A stretch of 56,481 bases of DNA from Alectoria sarmentosa (GCA_009733775.1 WOGZ01000225.1:1-56481); one strand, 5' to 3'; shown: positions 35,679 to 46,203, counted from the stretch's first letter. The notes: a model not told the origin generated them from the sequence alone. Made by a program: numbers and translations.

Positions 35679-36307
35679 CCACTGCTGATAGATAGATGAC
35701 ATCTCGCTTCTCGTAGTAGCCCTAGGGGATCTTTTGTCAGTCAGGCAAACAAATATCCATCCCCAACATCATCAAGTTTCTCAATGCATAAATAAACAAA
35801 CGCTCGTATGTATCGATATCCCGCCCGCCCGCACTAGCCTTCAAACAAAACCACACGGTTGATTGAAGCGCTATCTATCGAAACGTAACCGAAACTCTCG
35901 CAACCGCATTTTCAATTCAATTAACAACGCGCGGTGAGACAGATATCTGAAAGGCGGCAACACTTTCGCTCTTGCTTGCTAGTCCCGATCATTACCCCCC
36001 CCACTTGGCAACAACAGAAAATGCATATACCGCGCGCCCCTCCCTAGACGCGAAAAAAAAGGGCTCCATATCCTTGCTCGAGCCGATTCTGCCCCCCGCA
36101 AGTAACGTATAGGCAGACAACTCCAACGATCACAAACCCAAAATCTGCCCAGTTCATGAAAATACATCTTCTTTCTTTCAACCAAGTGCACGAGCAGAAT
36201 AGGGGCTATGTCTCAGCGTAGTTGCTCTCGAATAATAAATATGGAAACAAATATAAAAGCTCGAACGATGAAGCACCCTTGTTGGAAGCATATTTCCCTC
36301 ATTCATG

Positions 36308-36334
36308 AAAGAGAGAGAGAGAGAGAGAGAGAGA
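36308..36334. repeat. GA microsatellite
   Basis: About thirteen uninterrupted GA units. Confidence 0.9.
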
Positions 36335-36414
36335 TTCAGAACCTTTCCCAGCCCCCTGCAAAAAGCGGCTTTTTATTTATTTATATATGCAGAATGCTGC
36401 AGAGAGCGGCCTTT

Positions 36415-36436
36415 TTATATATATATATATATATAT
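36415..36436. repeat. TA microsatellite
   Basis: About eleven TA units. Confidence 0.9.
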
Positions 36437-36470
36437 GTGCAGAATAGAATAGACGCTGCGTCGATAGAAA

Positions 36471-36524
36471 GGAAGGAAGGAAGGAAGGAAGGAAGGAAGG
36501 AAGGAAGGAAGGAAGGAAGGAAGG
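36471..36524. repeat. GGAA tetranucleotide repeat
   Basis: About thirteen uninterrupted GGAA units, followed by a short AAATG repeat at 36535-36553. Confidence 0.92.
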
Positions 36525-36629
36525 TTTCAAAGTTGAAATGAAATGAAATGAAATGGGCACGACGTAGAAAACAAACTAACTATGGAACATGCCTCGCTCC
36601 GTCCGGCACGATTTCGCGTTTCAAATCGA

Positions 36630-36702
36630 CCTATCTATCTACCTACCTACCTACCTACCTACCTACCTACCTACCTACCTACCTACCTACCTATCTACCT
36701 AC
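36630..36702. repeat. CTAC tetranucleotide repeat
   Basis: About seventeen units, mostly CTAC with CTAT variants at each end. Confidence 0.92.
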
Positions 36703-37327
36703 ATATCTAGTAAGGTAGACACACCTGAGAAAATAAGCCGATTCAAGAGCACCCTGTGTGTGCGCATCTGTGGTGCCATTGCTGCTGTGCCGGATTGGAC
36801 TCGTCTGCGGTGCCATTGCTACTATGTCGATGACTATCATCGTCGTAATAAAGCCTTCCCGATTCCAAGAGGCCCACAGCGTCCGAGTGTTGCTGGACGG
36901 ATCCTGCACAGTGTCTCAGGGTGAGGAGGTAAAGCGGGAGGAGGAGGAGAGAGTAATTTTGAAGGGCAAAGGGGGGGGGGCAGGGTCGGTGGATGTGAAA
37001 GATTTTTGTTGGAGGGAGTAGAAGTGGGTGGCTGGGATGTGAATGCGGTGGAAGGGTTCATGTATCTGTTGTGCTGCGCGTGCGTGCTCGTGCTCCTCGA
37101 GTCGGCTGCGCTGAAGTTCGGAGGTAGTGGGGAAAAAGAGAGACTGCTTTATTAGGTAAAGGTACATCTAGTTTCCACAAGACCGCTATATCCAGATGTA
37201 TTAATGCTAGGCTTTTTCACTCCATATTCGTCTAGATACCATACCCGCTACCACCGGGATTTGTTCCCGTATGAAACGAGAAAATCTTCTCATCCACCAT
37301 CTGCTCAGCATTTTCACCATCCAAAGC

Positions 37328-38422
37328 TCACCTCTTCATCACTCTAGCGTTGACCCATACTTTTTCCATCGCTGCTCTACTGATATCAATATTCTCCCCC
37401 AACACCCCTTCCGCCACATCCTTCATAGCCTTGAAGAACGCCCCTGGACCAGACATGGAGTACGTTTCGCTGATGTACGGGTTCTGAAGATCAAGCGGAT
37501 CGGTGGGTTTCTTCATGGTCGTGTAGTCAAGTGTCACACATTTGAAGTCGTTCTTCAAGAGAACATCGTAGTTTTGGAGAATGCAATACCGGAAATATTG
37601 GAGACAAGGGTGGTTGGGCGCGCTGGCGAGGAACGATTGGCTGGCGCTAAGGTCTGCAGTGAGGCCGAATCGGAAGCCTGTAATATTTCCGATGGAGGGG
37701 ACGGTGGTGTGATGGTCGACGTAGATGCCGGGGTGGGTTTGGAGTAATTGCGCGCGGAGAAGATTAGATGCCGCGGCGTAGTTTCCACGGTATCTTTCGA
37801 AAAACGCCCATTGCAGTAGTCGGACTTCCGGCCCAAGATTATCCCATCGTGATGCTAGTGAGGATGGGTTGAGGCTGGGATAGCATAAGGACTTCTGGTC
37901 CCTCTGGTGTTCTGCTTGGAACAATGCTTCGTAGAAGTCGGACAGGAAAAGTAGGTCGACGTTGTGTAGATTGTTCTGCTGGAGGAAATCCTGGAATTTC
38001 TGAATCGTGGGAATGTGTGCTCGTAATTGACTTTTGAGACGGACTTTGTAATATTCTATCTGCGCACGCACTATTACTGCAAAGGTTTTGTTGATTTGAG
38101 CGGAGCTGATTGCTTTATTCATGCCGGATGTGTAGATTTTCAAGCTCGCAGGAGGGAGTATACTGGGGAGACCGCAGGGTCCTTCGATTTCTAACATTGA
38201 GAAGTCATCGAGCCAAAGTTTGACACTGTAGTCTGGGTTTCTTTTCACACATTCTTGAATCTCATTCTGGTCGAAATTGTCGAAGGTGGGGCCGAGCCAG
38301 ATGTAATTGATCTGCTTAAGAATCGGGATGTCATATCTGTCTTTTGACTTTGAGGCTTTGGGCTCCGTTGAGGGTCTGGTTTGGACTTTGGCGGGACAGA
38401 ATGCATCGACAGGGGTAAGCAT
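37328..38422 (-). CDS. TcdA/TcdB-fold glycosyltransferase-like protein
   Basis: An open frame of 364 residues from ATG 38422. It contains INYIWLGP near residue 38, NPDYSVKLWLDDFSMLEIEG near residue 62, and a late YAAASNLLRAQLLQTHPGIYVD. These match the order of conserved segments in the TcdA/TcdB-type catalytic domain (sugar-nucleotide glycosyltransferases, GT-A fold). No translocation or receptor-binding region follows, so this is a glycosyltransferase-like protein and not a toxin in itself. The usual metal-binding DxD (as YLDVD) reads YVDHH, so activity is doubtful. Upstream, the frame stays open back to a TAA at 38470-38468 and encodes IPVDVFILHNPERN. A better-looking first exon lies at about 38710-38573, with a GTAAGC donor, a GCTAAC branch site and a CATAG acceptor. 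If those exons belong here, the TAA breaks the gene. Confidence 0.65.
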   Translation of the reverse strand: MLTPVDAFCPAKVQTRPSTEPKASKSKDRYDIPILKQINYIWLGPTFDNFDQNEIQECVKRNPDYSVKLWLDDFSMLEIEGPCGLPSILPPASLKIYTSGMNKAISSAQINKTFAVIVRAQIEYYKVRLKSQLRAHIPTIQKFQDFLQQNNLHNVDLLFLSDFYEALFQAEHQRDQKSLCYPSLNPSSLASRWDNLGPEVRLLQWAFFERYRGNYAAASNLLRAQLLQTHPGIYVDHHTTVPSIGNITGFRFGLTADLSASQSFLASAPNHPCLQYFRYCILQNYDVLLKNDFKCVTLDYTTMKKPTDPLDLQNPYISETYSMSGPGAFFKAMKDVAEGVLGENIDISRAAMEKVWVNARVMKR

Positions 38423-39514
38423 GTTACGCTCGGGGTTGTGCAGGATGAAGACGTCAACGGGAATTCCTTAAGTCGGAGTCCACGGCAGGCTATGCTTTCG
38501 TAATCGTTAGCAGCCGACGTGCAGATACTTAGACAAGGATTCGGAGATTGTCGTTGCGGTTGATCGCTTACCGATCGTGGAAATGAGTGTACGATACGTA
38601 CAGCGTTGTGCCGAGCCAGATTGAGTAGAGGTTGGTGGTCGAATTATTATTCGTGATGCTAAGGTAGACGAGAGATCGGTCGTGGGATGAAAGAATTTGC
38701 AGAGTGGTGCGTACGACCGAGATTTATGAGGAGCGAGAGATCAATTTCTTGAGAAAGGGTCACGATGCACGAAACACCCCCACTTGACGGATGCAATGGT
38801 AGCCTATGCACGTCTCCGGTCGGTCATGAAACGCCTGACCAATGAGATCATAGGTAGCTTCCAGCCTGATGGACCATGATTGGGACCATTCCTGTTTCTA
38901 TAGTCATGTCCACAGTCTCCTCTCGTTTGGTGCTTGTTGCTTTTTGACGGTGAGATAGTCCCAGGTACTAGTTTCTAGAGTGCAAAAGAGCGAGCATTTC
39001 CGATTTCCGGACTCTGATGAGTTACTTGTGCCGTTTAACAAGACTCGTGCTATTCACGATGTGTTTGTGATGAGCTCGACGTATCCATTCCCATGTGAAG
39101 AAGAAATTCATCGAGTCCAGCCGCCTTTCACGTTTTCCTGCCAACTTATTCGAGAGAACTGCAGAATGGACCAAAGCGGACATAGAGCTTATGATAACGC
39201 GCTGAGGATGCGTTTGCCCAGGTAGTTCCGTAGAACAGACCGACTGGAGCGTGAAACCGGAAAGGCTGGAAGGATGACATGCAATTACAATGGGAAGTCC
39301 TTGATCCTTCCAGAACGTACTCGGTGATCGTATGGAGGCCGTTGCGCGTAGTAATAACCGTAGCCAATCCGAGAGTCCGATGACTGTCAACCAAGCTATA
39401 TTGGGCATCATACACATTAGCAGCCTGCCATCTCCAAGCTCCGCCACCTGCCAGTGCCCGAGAACATATGGATTCAACCTGTAGGTCACTATCAGGCCAT
39501 CGACAAGCTTGCCG
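38423..39514. other. 5' exon candidate and spacer
   Basis: The minus strand at about 38710-38573 is open and reads LQILSSHDRSLVYLSITNN and IWLGTTLYVSYTHFHD, ending at a canonical donor GTAAGC. This is probably the first exon of the glycosyltransferase-like gene. From about 38720 to 39514 I see only the downstream flank of the CHIP gene. Open minus frames at 39022-39555 are not supported by motifs. Confidence 0.45.
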
Positions 39515-40534
39515 TCAGTAGTCGACAGCCCACCCATTTTTTTCCAGAAAATCATCGCACGCTTGCTTCAATGCCAAATTCGGCCGTAAATCATCAGCTC
39601 GTAAAGGTTCTCTGGTCAGAGGATCTGTGTGCGACCGTTTGAAATGTTCCATTAGCGTAACCCGGTCGTAGGAGTTGCCGGTTCTTGTCATCACGGGGTC
39701 GTGCATAACGGTGAAAGATATACTGTCTATAAGGTAATCTGGGACTTCCTGTTCAGATGTCAGAGCTCGGAAAACGATTTATTCGACTTCACGGTTTATA
39801 GTACCCTCCGCTGCAGATTCTTCGGGTCCGCAATCGCAAAAATCGTCCTCAATTCCTCAATCTTTTTCCTGCACTCCAATTCGATGTCCGACTTTTCCTC
39901 CGCCTCTTCGCTAAAATCCAGCATCTTTAGCCTCAATTGCCGCAATTCCTCCCGTTTATTCTTCATCAGCATATCCTCTAGCTCCCGCAACATGGAACTC
40001 CGACTTCGTATCCGCTCCCTTTCCATTACTTCCCATTTCTGTTTCTTTGCCTGCAACACCAGTCCGGAGACGGCACTGGTTGACTTGTCGTTTGTTTCGA
40101 GGCATTTTTCATAGGCGGTGAGGGCGGAGGAGAGGGCTTCGTTGGGATGATTCAGGGCGAGTTGGGCTTGGGCGAGGAGATAGTATCCTTTCATATTGGC
40201 ACGGTCCAGCTCTATCGACTTTAAGCAGTCGTCCATGCAGCCCTCGAATTGCTGGAGCTTGATGCGGGTCATGGCGCGGTTGGTGAAGAGTTTGGGGTTT
40301 GACGGGTCTTTTTGTACTCTGCTTGGCAATGAGTCGGCGACAATGGGAGGAGTGAGGGGGGAAAAGGAAGGGGGGATAAGTGGGCTCTACGCTTGAGAAT
40401 AGAGAGCCTCCGCTTCTGTGTATTCGCCATTTTGGAAGTACCTAGGTCCAGTCAGCGTAGGACAGCATCTAGATTGTAAGAGAATTTCCTCACTTGTTCC
40501 CCTCCTCCTTCAAAGCGACAGCCCGGTGCGCCAT
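39515..40534 (-). CDS. CHIP: CHIP-type TPR/U-box E3 ubiquitin ligase
   Basis: Four exons: 40534-40494, 40441-40391, 40318-39805 and 39748-39515, with introns of 52, 72 and 56 bp (GTGAGG..CTAG, GTAGAG..CAG, GTACTA..ACAG). They sum to 840 nt, 279 residues, near the roughly 300 of animal CHIP/STUB1. Residues 1-110 form three TPR-like repeats (ALKEEGNKYFQNGEYTEAEALY; FTNRAMTRIKLQQFEGCMDD; YYLLAQAQLALNHPNEA), which in the family bind Hsp70/Hsp90 tails. A charged helical middle follows. Residues about 203-278 are the U-box (EVPDYLIDSISFTVMHDPVM; DPLTREPL; DFLEKNGWAVDY), which recruits E2 enzymes. The role is ubiquitination of chaperone-bound misfolded clients in cytosol or nucleus. It is divergent from the Nudix-like gene, with a MITE-like element about 210 bp upstream of the start. 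Confidence 0.95.
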
Positions 40535-40742
40535 ACTAACAAGAACTTTATGACGGAACCAATGTGTCTCTCATGGTTCGAAGTGTGCCACCGAGCTGGT
40601 GCCACAGGGATTGCTTACGAGCTTACATATGCATGGAAGGTGATGGATTATTTGTCGCGGGCAGATCGGGTTTGAGGCGTGATATGCTTGGCACGGAGAT
40701 AAGGCGGATATGTTTGCTACCGAAAAATCCTGCTCCTACCCG

Positions 40743-41014
40743 CAAGGGGGTGTCAAAAGTCATTCAATTCCGGCCCCGCTAAAATAAGGCGGAGCGAGAA
40801 CTTCAAGAAAAGCGTTTACAACAACTTCGATTCTAATACTTAAGTATATCTCGAAAAGTTTTACAAAAACATTATAGATATAACTAACCTTCTAAAGTAC
40901 TATCATTCGAATTGTTAAGTCTTTTTATTAGAGATAGAAAGTATGAGAAATTTCACAAGAAAGTGCTTTTACCCGGCAAAAGCTCGGAATTGAATGACTT
41001 TTGACACCCCCTTG
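40743..41014. mobile_element. MITE-like element with 30-bp perfect TIRs
   Basis: The first 30 bp (40743-40772, beginning CAAGGGGGTG) are an exact inverted copy of the last 30 bp (40985-41014, ending CACCCCCTTG). CCG flanks each end (40740-40742 and 41015-41017), a candidate 3-bp target duplication. The element is 272 bp with a more A+T-rich core and no open frame, so it would need a transposase supplied elsewhere. Short non-coding elements with long perfect TIRs and a target duplication are MITEs. The superfamily is not assigned; a 3-bp duplication with CA..TG ends is compatible with more than one. Confidence 0.85.
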
Positions 41015-41446
41015 CCGCAAACTTCGAGTTGTTCCTTCACCCTTCATGCTTACGATCTTACTCGCGACTGTAGGACTGAATCCTCACAATGATCATAGGA
41101 AGTCGCAACCTTTTCAGAGGCTATCAGGCTAACATGTCTGTGATAGCGCAGGTCCTCACCCCAGCAACGAGACTGAAGGCTGGCGCCTAACACTCAGTTA
41201 TGAACTTATATCACGAAACATTTCGACAAAATCGAAAGATAATTCTTTTAAAAAGAATAATTATAAAAGAATCGATTCCCAATTGTGGTGCTTCTGCGCT
41301 ACCTCTCCTTCATCGTCTTCTTCTTCTTCTCGGCTTGAGTTCATCCTCTCAAGATTCTTAAGCAAATCGTCTTCGTACATCTCGATGCTCCAAGTCATCT
41401 CTCACACATCTCCATAGCTCGAACATCATCTGACAATTCATTCATC

Positions 41447-42412
41447 ATGCCCTCTGAAAAGGAAAAGCCCATCAGAATCCCCCACGCGACCGTCCTTCGC
41501 CCCCATTACATCAAGCTCAAAACCTTCTTAAGAAGAAAAAAGCACTATACCAGCCTCGCCACCGCCGCCTTCATCTTCTACCCACGCAAGTTCAATCTGT
41601 TGCCACGTGTGCAGTCTGGCTTCGTGACGTACCCAGGTATTTCCTCCAACCCAGCCTCCAAGTCCCAGATCGAACCAGCTCGACTCCTCATCCTGCAACG
41701 GTCCCGTACCGAACGCAGGTTCCCGGATCCGTGGGAGGTCCCCAGCGGTGACGCCGAGCTCACCGATCCGACCATTTTGCATTCGGTGGCGAGGGTGACG
41801 TTTGAACAAACGGGATTGCACCTTGAGAAAGCCGTGGGTCAGATTGGCGACGGGGAGGCGCTCAAGACCAGCAAAGGCCGCGGCTTCAGATTGAATTTCG
41901 AGATTGATGTCACCGAGTTGGCCGTTGTCGGGGAGCTGGATTGTGCTACCCTGGGCCATTTGGAGATCACCTTGGACAAAGACGAACACCAAGACTTCGT
42001 CTGGGCCACCGAGGAGGACATCAGAGACGAGATCTACCCCATCGTGACACCCGAGCAAACGGCCGTCATCCTCCAGGCTTTCCAGCTACGGAGGAGATAC
42101 GAGAAGGATTTCCTGGCAGCCAATGCAGGGAAGGCCGTCAGAAAGGACCGATTAGCACCAAACTCGGGGAACTGCGAGCCGGATACTCCAATAGCCAGTA
42201 TAGAGAACGCCCGCGGGGAGGGAAATTTGGTGGGAGATTCGGGCAAGAATGACGACGATGATGATGAGAATGAACAAGAGGGAGAAGAAGAAGAGGGAGA
42301 AGAAGAAGAGGAGCACGAAGTGGAACCTAATGTGGTTGAACTTACGGCTGAAGAAAGACTCGCATTGAATAGAGGATTTGTTTGGGTCAGGCGATTGATT
42401 ACGCGTGGATAG
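41447..42412 (+). CDS. Nudix-like protein with acidic tail
   Basis: A single-exon gene of 321 residues; the ATG lies in a CATCATG context with in-frame stops upstream. The central part reads WEVPSGDAELTDPTILHSVA followed by RVTFEQTGL (about residues 96-124). It aligns with a Nudix box (GX5EX7REUXEEXGU), and the domain continues to DFVWATEEDIR and a C-terminal helix. Two acidic catalytic positions differ: the E of RE is V, and EE is EQ. Metal-dependent hydrolysis is therefore uncertain. Before residue 265 the protein is ordinary; residues about 268-300 are an Asp/Glu run. This pattern is seen in fungal Nudix-domain proteins of unknown substrate. It is convergent with the purine permease and divergent from the CHIP gene. 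Confidence 0.82.
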   Translation: MPSEKEKPIRIPHATVLRPHYIKLKTFLRRKKHYTSLATAAFIFYPRKFNLLPRVQSGFVTYPGISSNPASKSQIEPARLLILQRSRTERRFPDPWEVPSGDAELTDPTILHSVARVTFEQTGLHLEKAVGQIGDGEALKTSKGRGFRLNFEIDVTELAVVGELDCATLGHLEITLDKDEHQDFVWATEEDIRDEIYPIVTPEQTAVILQAFQLRRRYEKDFLAANAGKAVRKDRLAPNSGNCEPDTPIASIENARGEGNLVGDSGKNDDDDDENEQEGEEEEGEEEEEHEVEPNVVELTAEERLALNRGFVWVRRLITRG

Positions 42413-42439
42413 GACAGCCATTCATAACACCATGCGGAC

Positions 42440-43250
42440 ATGCATTATGAGAAATGCATCATGAGACACGCGGTTATGACCCACATGGCATTTTTACCAA
42501 AAGAAAAGAAACGCGCCCTATAGAATTCGATGACTGGAGATGGCATAGCTTGAGAAGAAGAAGAAGATGAAGATGAAGAAGATGAGAGGCACGCAGGGGG
42601 GGATCGGGTGCGGTTGGACTCACTGCTATAAATAGATTGGTATTGAATAGACGATTGCAAGACTTGCATTAATGAGAAAATGCATCACGAGACATGCGGG
42701 TATGACCTACATGCCATTTCTACAAAAAAAGGAAAAGGAAAAGAAAAAAAAGCGCCGCACAGATTAGATTCCATGATTAGAGATGGCATAGTTGAAGAAG
42801 AAGAAGAAGAAGAAGAAGAAAAGAAGAAAAGAAACACGCAGGAGAAGCAGATGTGATTTGAACTCACTGCTATAGATCGATTCGTTCGTATTGAATAGAA
42901 CATGACGTGAACTTGTGAACGAAACATTCATTCATTCATTCATCTCGCCCGGCCGACCGATTTTTGGCAGGGGAGGCTGATTGATTGAGCGTGAATAAGG
43001 TAGGTAGGGATAGTCATTTCATGAATTGAATTGAATGCTATAATGCGATGCGATGCGATGCGATGCGATGCGATGCGATGCGGGTTATGAGATGTTGATG
43101 GGCGTTATGTGAGAGATATGCGGTTTGAGATGTGCGGTTGTGGGAAGTGCGGTTATGGATTATAACAAACAGGGCATTTTTTCAAGAAAAAAGAAAAGGG
43201 GGGGCGGATAGATTAGATTCTGTGATTAGAGATCGCATAGCATAGCACAG
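42440..43250. repeat. Three diverged tandem copies of about 225 bp
   Basis: Copy A begins about 42440 and copy B about 42664. Both have GCATTA.TGAGAAA.TGCATCA, then CATG.CATTT.TAC, an A-rich stretch, a dyad near GATGACTGGAGATGGCATAG or its variant, a GAA-type purine run, and ACTCACTGCTATA.AT.GATT. A shorter copy C (about 43110-43245) retains GCGGTTATG, GGGCATTTTTTC and GATTAGAGATCGCATAG. Between B and C lie a CATT repeat (42925-42942) and about eight ATGCG units (43043-43082). The array fills the space between the convergent Nudix-like and permease genes. Confidence 0.75.
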
Positions 43251-43406
43251 CGGCATGGCGCGCCCCCAAAACATTATGAAGCGTCCCCAAAGTATTACGA
43301 AGGCGTCCCATCAAAGCCCTGCATTCAATACTCAAAAACAGCCTTTGCTCTCTCTCATGCTTTTCTCTGGTATGAAAACTGTGATTACATCCCAATCCCA
43401 ATCCTG

Positions 43407-45445
43407 CTACGCCTTGCCCTCGTACGCCTCCTCGTCCCCATTGCCCTTGCCGGGCTGGATCTGCGCCCACTCGTCCCGGTCGTCGGCCGCGTCGGCTTCG
43501 TTGGCCGTGATGCTGACGGCTTCGTCTTCGATCTCCTCGGCTAGGATCAGGTTGAGGAAGATGGCGAGGAAGGCCGTTACTAGTGCGGGTAGGAGCGTTA
43601 GCGTGAAATTGGGGGGTTTGAAGGTACTGTGAGATGAGATGAGAGGGAATAAGGTGAAAGAAGGGTTATGGAGTGATTGGGATGGGGGAATAGGGCTCTT
43701 TTGCAATTTGTAAAAATGGAAGGCGAAAAGGGCGCTTTTGCAATTGAGTCAGAGCAATTGGTCGAAACACGGTGCGTATGAGCAAGGACTCACCAGCAAA
43801 CCCGGTCTCCAGCACTAGGATGATAGCGTTGAAGAACCCTTGCTTCGCCTGATTATCCCCTTTGTACGTAAACACGAACGAGAACCAGTTCGGGACCAAA
43901 ATGGCACCGAATCCCAGCGACATGGACGCCGTCAAGATGAAGCGATTGCGCCGCGTGAATGGCACGGTGGAGATGATGCGCACGCCCGAAACGGCCACCG
44001 AGCTGAAGAGGAAGGTCGTCAGACCGCCGAGCACCGGGTTCGGAATCGCCACGAGCGCCGCCGCGAACTTGGAGAAGACGCCCATGATGAAGAGAAAGAA
44101 GCAGGCGGCGTAGCCGGCCTTGCGGTTCGCGCAGCGGGTCAGGGCGATGACGCCATTGTTCTGCGCGAAGGTGGACATGGGCGTGATGGTGCAGAGACCC
44201 GCGATGAGGCCGTTGAAGCCGTCGGCCAGGACGCCGCCTTGGATCCTTGAGTCAAAGAGGGGGCCTTCGACCTCGAGGCGCGACACGTCGCACGTGGCGC
44301 TGATGTCGCCAATGGCCTCCATCATGAGCACGATGTAGACGGCCATGAGTGGGAGGATGATGGGCGCGTAGATGCTCAGGGGGAACGTCTTGGTCCAGAT
44401 GAAGGAGACGGCAGGCGCGGCGTCGATGCCCGAGGCGGAAAAGTAGCCCGTGGCGCCGGCGATGATGCAGCCCACCAGGAGGCCGACGACGACGGCGCAG
44501 GATTTCATAATCGGGCTGCCGAAGCGCTCGCAGAGGATAATGGTCACGAATACGGAGAAGCCTAGGCCGATGTATTCGGCGCTGCCCCAGGGGAGGGCAT
44601 GTGGCGCCCCGACTTGCGGGCAGACGGTGTAGGGTCCACTGCTCGGACGGGTGATGCAGCCTGGGGTTCCGGATCCACCGGCCCAGTCTTGGAATCCGCT
44701 TTCGATCAGGGCAATGCCGATGAGCATGACGGTTGGGCCCGTGACGAGTGGAGGGAAGACACGCTTCAAGATGGCCGGTTTGGTAAATGAGAGGCCGATT
44801 TCGAGCAGGGAGCATAAACAAGCGGTCCCGAGCAGGGCGCCGTAGCCTTGAGGACAGGGTAGTTTGGTTCCGTCGGCAGCGGTAGGGCAGAATCCCGTGG
44901 AGTACATTTGCGCAAAGGCGCCGGTGGTGACTGGGATGATGGAGAAACTCGTTCCAACTACGGAGATCAACCCGGTGCCGATATAGTAGGGTGATTTGTA
45001 GATGTGGAACCTCGTGATCTGGACCGATGATAGGATGCCACCGACGATCAAAGCTGTCGATACCAGATACTGTGTATCGCTAGCCCCTAGACTAGCGCCT
45101 CCTTGACCGGCGATGATGATGGGAGGGGTGATGATGCCAGCCAACATGGATAAAGCATGCTGAAAGCCTAGCAAGAGGGCTAAAAAGACGGGCATGGGAT
45201 CATTAAGGCCAAAGAATGGGGCTGCTCTTTTCGTCTTCTGCATGAAGGGTAGGTTCGGCTTGAATAAGAAGGCATAGTCGTAATCGCCAATCAGACCCTC
45301 CCTGCTTGGATCAGCGGATGATACGTGAAATCTTTCCCCCAATTCCTTACTTAGTGGTCAAAGCCCTGATGATGCCCCTGGACTTGTCTGAGAAGGTGGG
45401 TTTTGGGCTCATGTCGGGCCCAATACGGTCGGGGGAATCGTCCAT
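43407..45445 (-). CDS. Purine (xanthine/uric acid) permease, NAT/NCS2 family
   Basis: Exons are 45445-45351, 45301-43794 and 43579-43407, with introns of 49 bp (GTAAGG..AGCAG) and 214 bp (GTGAGT..CACTAG). They total 1776 nt and 591 residues, against 574 for Aspergillus UapA. The family signature QNNGVIALT is at residues 412-420; it matches the UapA motif, in which Gln, Asn and Thr line the substrate path. The TM8 EAIGDISAT segment and about fourteen hydrophobic segments are present. The protein is a plasma-membrane H+ symporter for xanthine and uric acid by homology. UapA and UapC cannot be told apart here. The acidic C-terminal tail (AEEIEDEA) resembles the tail carrying sorting and turnover signals in UapA. 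The start ATG 45445 restores a conventional cytosolic N-terminus; an in-frame ATG lies 11 codons later. Confidence 0.95.
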
Positions 45446-45732
45446 GTCGAATGTTGCCAAGAAATCGGTACTCGAAATGCTTAGCTAATCAGGAAAGAGG
45501 ATGATCGCCAATCTTCGGATAGATTGTAGGAATATCTCATGGGTTTTGATGATGCTGGCTGCGTGACTTTGCAAAACAGACGATCAGCCAGAGACTTTGT
45601 GCGTGTAAATTGAGTCAAGCACAGACAGATGGCAAAAGGATCATTTTTATTATATAGGTGAGCATTGACGCAAGCCGCCGAAGTGCTGGGTCAAAATGAT
45701 GAAAACGATGAAAACGTGGAGATGGTTGAAGG

Positions 45733-45925
45733 CGATAACGAATGCGTGGGATGGATCATGGTCGGCATGATTGGTCCAGCGAGGGGTGGCACTGGTGGTG
45801 CTGGCATGGGAAGAGAAAATCCGAAAATCCGAAAATCCGCAGAGTGTTCTAGCCCTACATTCACATTTGACCAGACCAAAATCTAAAGTCGTCTAAAAAC
45901 GCAGGCTAGAAAGTAGTACCGATAG
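45733..45925. promoter_or_regulatory. GATA-factor sites upstream of purine permease
   Basis: CGATAA at 45733-45738 and CGATAG at 45920-45925 match HGATAR, the core for AreA-type nitrogen regulators. They lie about 290 and 475 bp upstream of the permease start, and a TGATAG on the opposite strand follows near 46126. Nitrogen-source control is known for fungal uapA/uapC, so the placement fits. The motif is short and may occur by chance. The rest of 45446-46203 holds no gene. Confidence 0.3.
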
Positions 45926-46203
45926 GATGTCGGCCGATCCCGTCGATCATCCACGCGAGATCCATTTGACATGAATGCCAACAAAGGAGATTGCAGCATC
46001 TAGGTAGCTCGTGGATATTAGATCCTGCATCAATTCATGCCAGATCTAGTCCGTTGATCGGCCACTTCCACCGAGCTAATCGCCATGCCGGAGACGAGTG
46101 GAGTCCCCCCTGTACCAGAAAAGCCTATCATCCGCCATCACTGGCCATTAGAAGTCCAGGCGCGCTCTTTTGGGCAATTGATCACATGTTGAATTTAATA
46201 ACA

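Larger units (their letters stand above)
34714..37327. other. Microsatellite-rich intergenic region
   Basis: No gene supported. Five microsatellites, listed separately, lie within about 1.1 kb (35.6-36.7 kb). Also a TATTGC repeat at 35562-35585 and a run of about ten G near 36969-36980. Confidence 0.5.

Noticed and set aside
37328..38422. Calling the glycosyltransferase-like gene a toxin
   Set aside because: Only the catalytic-domain fold is shared; entry and processing regions are absent and the metal motif is altered.
39022..39555. 177-codon minus-strand frame downstream of CHIP
   Set aside because: It overlaps the CHIP last exon in another frame and shows no protein features.
43840..44250. 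Plus-strand Arg/Glu-rich frame inside the permease gene
   Set aside because: A shadow of the G+C-rich permease coding strand.
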